Below are positions 58,791 to 64,000 of a stretch of 64,000 bases of DNA, in pieces. The DNA is taken from the NCBI GenBank assembly GCA_964444225.1, contig CAYUFM010000001.1, forward strand, positions 1 to 64,000, given 5' to 3'. The notes below the pieces were generated by a model. That model ran no database searches, was not told the origin of the DNA, and was given only the letters and a program-made list of their open reading frames with translations. Source of the stretch: JALHOM01 sp964444225. GTDB lineage: Bacteria > Patescibacteriota > Saccharimonadia > Saccharimonadales > 2-12-FULL-41-12. Within the stretch, counting starts at the first letter, position 1. Every line of letters starts with the position of its first letter. The position numbers and the translations under genes are program-made.

Positions 58791-59361
58791 TTTGGTTAAT
58801 CGCAACTCCAACTAATGAAACTGCGAGAAACCCAATTGATATTACTAGACTTATACCTGCTAGGTCTGGCGTCCAAGAGGGAGAAACAAAGTCAAACTTA
58901 TACAAGTCATCAGCTACTGCGCTCTCCTTGATAGCGTTTTGGGCAACGTAATTTTGAATACAGGCGACCCTCTCAGGATTAAATCCGCCATTAGGAAATT
59001 GAGCACCACAAATGCGTTCGCCCTCAGCACCAACACCCACATTAAATGATTTAACTCTTTCTGCTTCGGTTGCTTGCAGACGCTCATAGCGGTACTTGAG
59101 CTGTATAGGAGGTTTTATAGCAGAATTGCCACTACTGAGGTTGGTGTTCATGTGTGCATGAACATGACTGCGTAGTTTTTGGAGTGCCACCTCTACGTCG
59201 CCATTTTGCTCATCGGCTATACTGACTTCCGTGCGAAGTTTTGTCATGGTCGAATAATTACTACGGAGTGCTCCAACTGCAATAAATCCAAAAAGAACAG
59301 CCAAAAGAAAGGTCATAAAGAGTTTATTTTTTACTAAATGTCCAGGGTTTATCTTTTCCAT
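58771..59361 (-). CDS. Membrane protein with N- and C-terminal helices, 196 aa
   Basis: One membrane helix near residues 13-30 and another near 165-188, with an outer domain between them holding two Cys (RICGAQF and VACIQNY). Start overlaps the MFS gene by 13 bases. No motif recognised. Confidence 0.75.
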   Translation of the reverse strand: MEKINPGHLVKNKLFMTFLLAVLFGFIAVGALRSNYSTMTKLRTEVSIADEQNGDVEVALQKLRSHVHAHMNTNLSSGNSAIKPPIQLKYRYERLQATEAERVKSFNVGVGAEGERICGAQFPNGGFNPERVACIQNYVAQNAIKESAVADDLYKFDFVSPSWTPDLAGISLVISIGFLAVSLVGVAINQIKKRYL

Positions 59362-60584
59362 AATCTAAACTTCTTTGAATCTAAAGCTGAATATCGTTCC
59401 AGCATCATGAGTAATGAGCAGATTGCTCCTATGATAAATAATACTGCAAAAAAAGCTTTACCGCTTTGTAGAAAGTAGGCAATCAATGTAGAACACCCAA
59501 AAAAGATCATCCTCGACATACTACTAAACACTTCCATTATGCTGATGTAGACAATCCTGTGCCCAGGGTAGCTGTCGGCAGCATCATACATGCCTTTAAA
59601 GGTAGACATGCGATAGCCCGGAGTTATAACTTCATTCGCCAAATTGATCCCGAGTGCAGGTACAAAACCGTTGGTGAAAACCCGGAATAGATGTAAAAAT
59701 GCATTTGAAACTGCAGAAAATCGCAATAAATTACGTCCCTGCCTGCTGTCAATTAGTTTACCGTAGACTCTAGCTACTATTAATGAAATCACTATGGATA
59801 TTGACATTATTCCACCAAGTTTTAAGTAAGCATTATCCATAAATACAAAAACTCCGAGGAATAACGGCCAGATTATCATAGACACCGCAACTTCCACAGT
59901 AAAGAAGCTGTATGAGGTGATGTCTCTTTTAATCTTTCTCAGGCTAAAGTCGTGATAGCTAAGTTTTTGGTTAAGTCTAGTTGGCTCTTTGGTTAAGAAT
60001 AGTGGTATAACGGCTAGTAACAATGCAATAATCGCCGCCACAAAAATATACTTTGGGTCTAGAATAAATGCCAATAACCCACCAATAATCGGACCTAGCA
60101 CCGCGCCTAGGCGCTCACCCAAATATGCTAAACCCAGCTCACTCCCACCAGATTTTCGATGTTTTACCTTAGAAAAATCTATATGAAAAGCTGTAAAAAA
60201 ACTTATATTAGCTATGCCCAGTAACCCTGCAATAAACAAAAACAAAATAGAGTTAGCACTTAATATAACTAAGCCCCCCATGACTACTATCTGCAAAATA
60301 TAACTGATCAAAATAGTATGTTTTGGGCCAATTTTTGCGACCATTTTGGCAGCCGGAATAGCATATAAATACTGCACACCAAAGGTAACAAAATAAAATA
60401 ATAAAATCTGCCATATCTTGTAGTCTAGATGGTACAGAAATATTGGAATAAAAATCCCAGACATACTCATAGCCAGACTGCGTAACATCATGCTGACATA
60501 CAGCTCGCTAAGTTCATTAAAAGTCATCCTCTTGAAAGGATGAGATTTTAGGCCAAAAGTATTTAAAATTGAGTCAAGATTCAT
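59349..60584 (-). CDS. Major facilitator superfamily transporter
   Basis: 411 residues from ATG 60584, about 12 membrane helices, with an MFS-type loop 2-3 (YAIPAAKMVAKIGPKHTI) and a symmetric second half. The substrate is unknown; the lack of biosynthesis genes in such cells would fit an importer. Confidence 0.83.
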   Translation of the reverse strand: MNLDSILNTFGLKSHPFKRMTFNELSELYVSMMLRSLAMSMSGIFIPIFLYHLDYKIWQILLFYFVTFGVQYLYAIPAAKMVAKIGPKHTILISYILQIVVMGGLVILSANSILFLFIAGLLGIANISFFTAFHIDFSKVKHRKSGGSELGLAYLGERLGAVLGPIIGGLLAFILDPKYIFVAAIIALLLAVIPLFLTKEPTRLNQKLSYHDFSLRKIKRDITSYSFFTVEVAVSMIIWPLFLGVFVFMDNAYLKLGGIMSISIVISLIVARVYGKLIDSRQGRNLLRFSAVSNAFLHLFRVFTNGFVPALGINLANEVITPGYRMSTFKGMYDAADSYPGHRIVYISIMEVFSSMSRMIFFGCSTLIAYFLQSGKAFFAVLFIIGAICSLLMMLERYSALDSKKFRLWKR

Positions 60585-60754
60585 TTTTGTTTTTATAAAA
60601 AGTATTATTAACTTATTATACCCCAATTGGTTTTGATTTTTTTGAATAACCCAGTTTAAATATCTGGCGCAAATATGTAAGCAGTCAAATCACGTCAATT
60701 GTTAAGCATTGTGATTAATTAAAGCAGATTTAGAAGAAAACCTAATAATGCAGC

Positions 60755-61666
60755 CTACGAAACTGCAGTATGAACACCAAGATAGTTGCTCCGATAACTA
60801 ACATCCATCATATTTATACCCACTTTACCATTTTTATGGGCCCAGAGACCAATAGCAGCATTCCTAAGCTCATCATTGTATGTTCCGTCTAACCAAGACC
60901 AGGTTCGTTGGTCGATTGGAGGTTGGTAGTCTTGCAGTAGGCTAGCTTGGAGACTTAGGTACTCTGGGATGGTGGTGTACTTCTCTCCTGCCCGTATGTA
61001 TTGATCATGACTAACGCCTAGGTTCTGAGGTGTATCCGTAGCTGAGATAAGCCTTAGAGTCCATAGATTTGTTGGGTGGCTAGCGTTTGAGATTGGGGCT
61101 TCAATGGTTGGGGTAGCGTCAGGTATCTGCATGCCTAGCTCTATCCAGTTGTTAGTTATTTCTGGTTTTATATATAGACCACCATCCCTAATCCTCTTGT
61201 CTTCTTCTTTGCCACTGGCTGGAATTGGATTAACAATTGGGTCGTCTTCAAGCTTCTTGTAGAGTTCTTTCCAGTGATCTACGGTTAAACCATAGGGTGC
61301 TAGGACTAGTCTTGGCTCTAGACCTTCTGTCTTCATGTGTTGGTATTCATGACCTAGGTATACAAAGTCTATACCTGAGTTAACTATTGTATCAACATCA
61401 GGGGGAGTTATACCTATCCGAGCGAATAATCGTTCTGTACTAGACAGGAAGTGCTCAAAGCTTTGTCTAGTTTCTGAGCCTGGGATCATGTCTAGAGATA
61501 CAGACCCTGGAACTGGAGCTGGAGCTAGGGCATTGGCATCACTGCCCAGACTTTCGGCCTGGGCTAGTTTATCGGCAGATGATAATCCTAAGTTACCTAG
61601 TGTAGCTTTAACCATACCTGGAGTTAGCAGATCTGGGTTGGTTTTGCGGAGGGCTTCGAGGGACAT
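60755..61666 (-). CDS. Hypothetical protein downstream of the vWA gene, 303 aa
   Basis: Soluble. Contains YLGHEYQHMKTEGLEPRLVLAPYGLTVDHWKELYKKLEDD and a C-terminal segment RTWSWLDGTYNDELRNAAIGLWAHKNGKVGIN, both distinctive but not assigned. Two bases after the vWA/HEXXH gene, so the two probably work together. Confidence 0.7.
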   Translation of the reverse strand: MSLEALRKTNPDLLTPGMVKATLGNLGLSSADKLAQAESLGSDANALAPAPVPGSVSLDMIPGSETRQSFEHFLSSTERLFARIGITPPDVDTIVNSGIDFVYLGHEYQHMKTEGLEPRLVLAPYGLTVDHWKELYKKLEDDPIVNPIPASGKEEDKRIRDGGLYIKPEITNNWIELGMQIPDATPTIEAPISNASHPTNLWTLRLISATDTPQNLGVSHDQYIRAGEKYTTIPEYLSLQASLLQDYQPPIDQRTWSWLDGTYNDELRNAAIGLWAHKNGKVGINMMDVSYRSNYLGVHTAVS

Positions 61667-61668
61667 GC

Positions 61669-63438
61669 CTATATGTACCTTCCAGTATAATTAGCTAAAA
61701 CTTCTAACAGTGCCACAGGCAGAACAGAGGGGTCAGACATTGTCCTCATATTTGGGGTAACTGACCTATAACCACCAATATTAAATTGGCCAACATAAGT
61801 ATTTTTTGGGAATGAATTAACAGTTGCTTGCGCCTGATAGTGATCATGAAAATCGCCGTCAGTAATTATCAAAATTATATTGTCTCGTCCAGAGTCGGCG
61901 GGACCGCCGCAACTTAAAAGGGCATCATTTACAAATGTTGCACTACTGGTAGGGTTCGATAAATTTGTAAATGTAGCCCCTTTCTCAGCAGGCGTAGGTT
62001 GATAACTAACAGCAGAAAGTTCTAAGGCATCAGAGCCAAAGGCTACAATATGCGTCCTAACATCTGGATTAGACACGCCAGTGTCTTTGGCGACTTGGGC
62101 TCGGGCCAGCTGGAGGCCTTCTAGCAGGCACAACGCTGTCGTTGCAGCTGACTGTGCTTTATTGCCGCTTCCCATCGACCCACTAACATCGACTAATAGA
62201 TGAATATCTAGTCCACTAAATGTCAGTTTTTCAGTTTTGTCAGACCTGGTAATCGATCGCCAAACTGCTTGTTGATCACCAGTTAATTTTTGCGTCACCA
62301 AACCCGTAACCGCAGTACTGTGTAAGATTGGTCCGTCATTAGTAGGTTTACGGCCATAAGTTAGTCGATGGTTTAAGAATGCTGGCTTTGTTAAAGTTTT
62401 TAACACTTCAGCAATACTTTTTATTATATGAGCGTGTTGCAAACTTGCTCTAGTGTAGGCCTCTGCATCGCCAGGTAGTAACCCCATTTCTTTGGCTATT
62501 TTTTCCGCCAGTTCGTTGAATTGTTCGCGCGACAAGCCATCTTCGGTTTTTTTGGTGTCTACCGTGTCAACCGGTTCTGTATCTTCAGTTTTTTCCGATG
62601 TATCTTTTTCGTCTTCTTTGCCATCAAAGATCTTCAATATTCTTTTACCTAATCCCTCTAATCTACCGGCTTCTGTTTTTGGCCCACCAGGTAGCTTATC
62701 TACTTGCCTAACTTCAATTTGTTCTTCGGTATACTCTTCAATTATTTCTTCAAGGCGCTCACCTTGCCCGGATTCTTTATCTTGTTCGACCAATTTATCG
62801 TACGCTGGTTTTATATAACGATTAGCAATATTTCTACGATTGATTAGATCGGTTCTAGGATCAGTTAGAGTTTCTATAATATCAAATTTATCACCCGTTT
62901 TTGTAGTGTAGTTTTTGAGGTTGTCGATTATACCGTTAACTTCGGGGTGTAGCTCCAAGCTTTCACCTGTTACCTCACCGATTCTTATGCCCCACATTAA
63001 CTGAGCAGATAAAGGCATCTCCGCAATTTTTTTAGCTTCTGGCATAACATCACCATATAGATCCATGACATCCTGCTTGATCCCAGGTAACCTGCATAAT
63101 CGACTATCTATAACTACATCATCAGCTAAGCAATAAAAAAAATGATCGGTTGGTGATCTTTTGGCCAACACATCTTCAGGACTTGCAATCATATCTATCG
63201 CATGACCAACTTCGTGTAATGACACCACAAGTGCTCTTTCCTCTGATACATCGCCTGTTGTTTTATCGGCAATTTGTTGGGGATCAATATTAATTCTTAT
63301 TCCAGTCGGCTCGGCAATACAATATGAACCATTGTCACTAGATTCGGTTGTTGCTGTCATGCCACGCATCCCATAAACAGCCGATGCTAAAGTAGCTAGA
63401 TCAGCTATTTCTTGATGGGGCTGAGTATGTTCACTCAT
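61669..63438 (-). CDS. vWA-domain protein with HEXXH motif
   Basis: 589 residues from ATG 63438. N-terminal part has VVSLHEVGHAIDM (about residue 75), the zinc-protease signature, followed about 20 residues later by FYCLADDVVID with a candidate third ligand. A charged linker rich in Glu/Asp/Lys spans about 205-280. The C-terminal von Willebrand A domain carries the MIDAS motif LLVDVSGSMGSGNK (D-x-S-x-S) and ITDGDFHDH. This layout recalls the CobT/vWA class of AAA-partner proteins. No signal peptide. Confidence 0.8.
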   Translation of the reverse strand: MSEHTQPHQEIADLATLASAVYGMRGMTATTESSDNGSYCIAEPTGIRINIDPQQIADKTTGDVSEERALVVSLHEVGHAIDMIASPEDVLAKRSPTDHFFYCLADDVVIDSRLCRLPGIKQDVMDLYGDVMPEAKKIAEMPLSAQLMWGIRIGEVTGESLELHPEVNGIIDNLKNYTTKTGDKFDIIETLTDPRTDLINRRNIANRYIKPAYDKLVEQDKESGQGERLEEIIEEYTEEQIEVRQVDKLPGGPKTEAGRLEGLGKRILKIFDGKEDEKDTSEKTEDTEPVDTVDTKKTEDGLSREQFNELAEKIAKEMGLLPGDAEAYTRASLQHAHIIKSIAEVLKTLTKPAFLNHRLTYGRKPTNDGPILHSTAVTGLVTQKLTGDQQAVWRSITRSDKTEKLTFSGLDIHLLVDVSGSMGSGNKAQSAATTALCLLEGLQLARAQVAKDTGVSNPDVRTHIVAFGSDALELSAVSYQPTPAEKGATFTNLSNPTSSATFVNDALLSCGGPADSGRDNIILIITDGDFHDHYQAQATVNSFPKNTYVGQFNIGGYRSVTPNMRTMSDPSVLPVALLEVLANYTGRYI

Positions 63439-63479
63439 AATATTGACAATATTAACATAAAATGCTACAATTGTAAAGT

Positions 63480-64000
63480 ATGAATAATCATAAAACCCCA
63501 GAACGGGCAACTTTTATGTGTCCGGGCACAGATGAATGTCGAGCTTTATGTCAAGCCTTAGGCAGACAAGGTCTAGATGCCACTGATCTAGGAGTTGCCG
63601 GTAGTTGTGGTGTGCCGGAATTATTAGTATCCGACGGGCAAACAACACATGTCAATGGCTTAGAAGGTCAGCTTGCTGACAAACTTGCTTCTGGGCTAGC
63701 AAATCATCTAGCTCGTTATCATGAAGATCAGACAGAACGCGAAGCAATAGCCACAGTAAAGGTTGACTATAGGGCCGTTTTTGAAGCTAGAAACAATATG
63801 TTCAGCGCAATGTTGAGTGCCACCAAGGCAGGTCAGAGGTTTACGGCTGAAGAATTAGAATTTTATGAAAATCAAACCAAACAAGCAGAAGCACAATTAG
63901 CAAAAACTGCGGAAGGCCGAGATTCATTAGAAGTAGTATTAGGCCAGGCGTCATTTGATGCAGAAGTATTGGCAGAAACTGGCTTAGTTTTTGACCCACA
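63480..64000 (+). CDS. Hypothetical protein, 3' end outside window
   Basis: Frame open from ATG 63480 to the window edge, 173 residues visible. Cys-rich start (MCPGTDECRALCQALGRQGLDATDLGVAGSCGVPEL) followed by a long charged helical region. The early Cys set could bind metal. Divergent from the vWA gene with only 41 bases between, so the promoters overlap and joint control is likely. Confidence 0.7.
   Translation, partial: MNNHKTPERATFMCPGTDECRALCQALGRQGLDATDLGVAGSCGVPELLVSDGQTTHVNGLEGQLADKLASGLANHLARYHEDQTEREAIATVKVDYRAVFEARNNMFSAMLSATKAGQRFTAEELEFYENQTKQAEAQLAKTAEGRDSLEVVLGQASFDAEVLAETGLVFDP

Noticed and set aside
1..64000. CRISPR array, rRNA operon, integrase or transposase
   Set aside because: None seen on either strand; no regularly spaced repeats and no ORF with the motifs of those enzymes.

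Overview
The window reads as a low-to-moderate GC, gene-dense bacterial chromosome segment. The likely source is a Candidatus Saccharibacteria (TM7) or closely related Patescibacteria/CPR epibiont. The reasons are compact genes with very short spacers, no biosynthetic operons, a type IV pilus block (three minor-pilin-like genes, then pilM-pilN-pilO), ComEC, many small lineage-type hypothetical proteins, and housekeeping genes in a CPR-like arrangement. UGA acts as an ordinary stop (for example in ruvC, pilM and pilO), so the code is not the recoded SR1/Gracilibacteria one. The lineage is an inference from gene content; no rRNA lies in the window.

Layout. 1-5.6 kb: pilus genes on the + strand. 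5.6-16.2 kb, mostly - strand: PH-domain protein, ruvB-ruvA-ruvC, an S51 peptidase, a YebC-family regulator, tRNA-Lys, DUF192, two ATP-grasp ligases (one fused to a retropepsin-like protease), and VKOR-dnaJ. 16.3-18.4 kb: an aquaporin, then a conspicuous GC-rich island with one secreted protein and strong hairpins. 18.7-23.7 kb: unknown small proteins and a three-gene cluster (Fe(II)/2OG oxygenase, methyltransferase, SAH-hydrolase-like/cupin fusion). 23.7-28.8 kb: dnaK, an NlpC/P60 protein, a NUDIX hydrolase, and hrcA-orf-grpE-orf. 28.9-38.5 kb: a nonsense-interrupted ORF, two guanylate-kinase-like genes, lepA, murJ, ftsH, tilS, an ITPase-like gene and a histidine phosphatase. 38.5-41.9 kb: tRNA-Met and tRNA-fMet, each with partial tRNA copies, and a structured leader ahead of a 28-residue ORF. 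42-47.5 kb: ABC transporter, Y-family polymerase cassette, VOC dioxygenase. 47.5-54.3 kb: lamin-tail surface protein, ComEC plus secreted nuclease, a two-component system, a DivIC-like protein, tRNA-Ile2. 54.4-64 kb: pilin-like protein, FMN reductase/HxlR pair, WhiB-like protein, Dus, MFS transporter, and a vWA protein with an HEXXH motif.

How the parts work together. Heat-shock genes share CIRCE operators (dnaK, VKOR-dnaJ, and a symmetric variant at hrcA), so HrcA probably controls all three. An identical palindrome lies between the HxlR/FMN-reductase pair and in front of the VOC dioxygenase 8.5 kb away, pointing to a small quinone/thiol-stress regulon. A DUF1524-type secreted nuclease overlaps comEC by four bases, pointing to uptake of external DNA. 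TilS is present and its expected substrate, tRNA-Ile2(CAU), is also in the window. Several genes have a TATAAT-like box exactly six bases before the start codon and no Shine-Dalgarno, which points to leaderless mRNAs.

The most unusual structure is that three of the four tRNA genes (Lys, Met, fMet) are followed 100-200 bp downstream by a copy of their own 3' end down to the CCA, embedded in a strongly structured segment. tRNA-Met is in addition preceded by a copy of its own 5' half, so an intact tRNA sits nested inside a split one.
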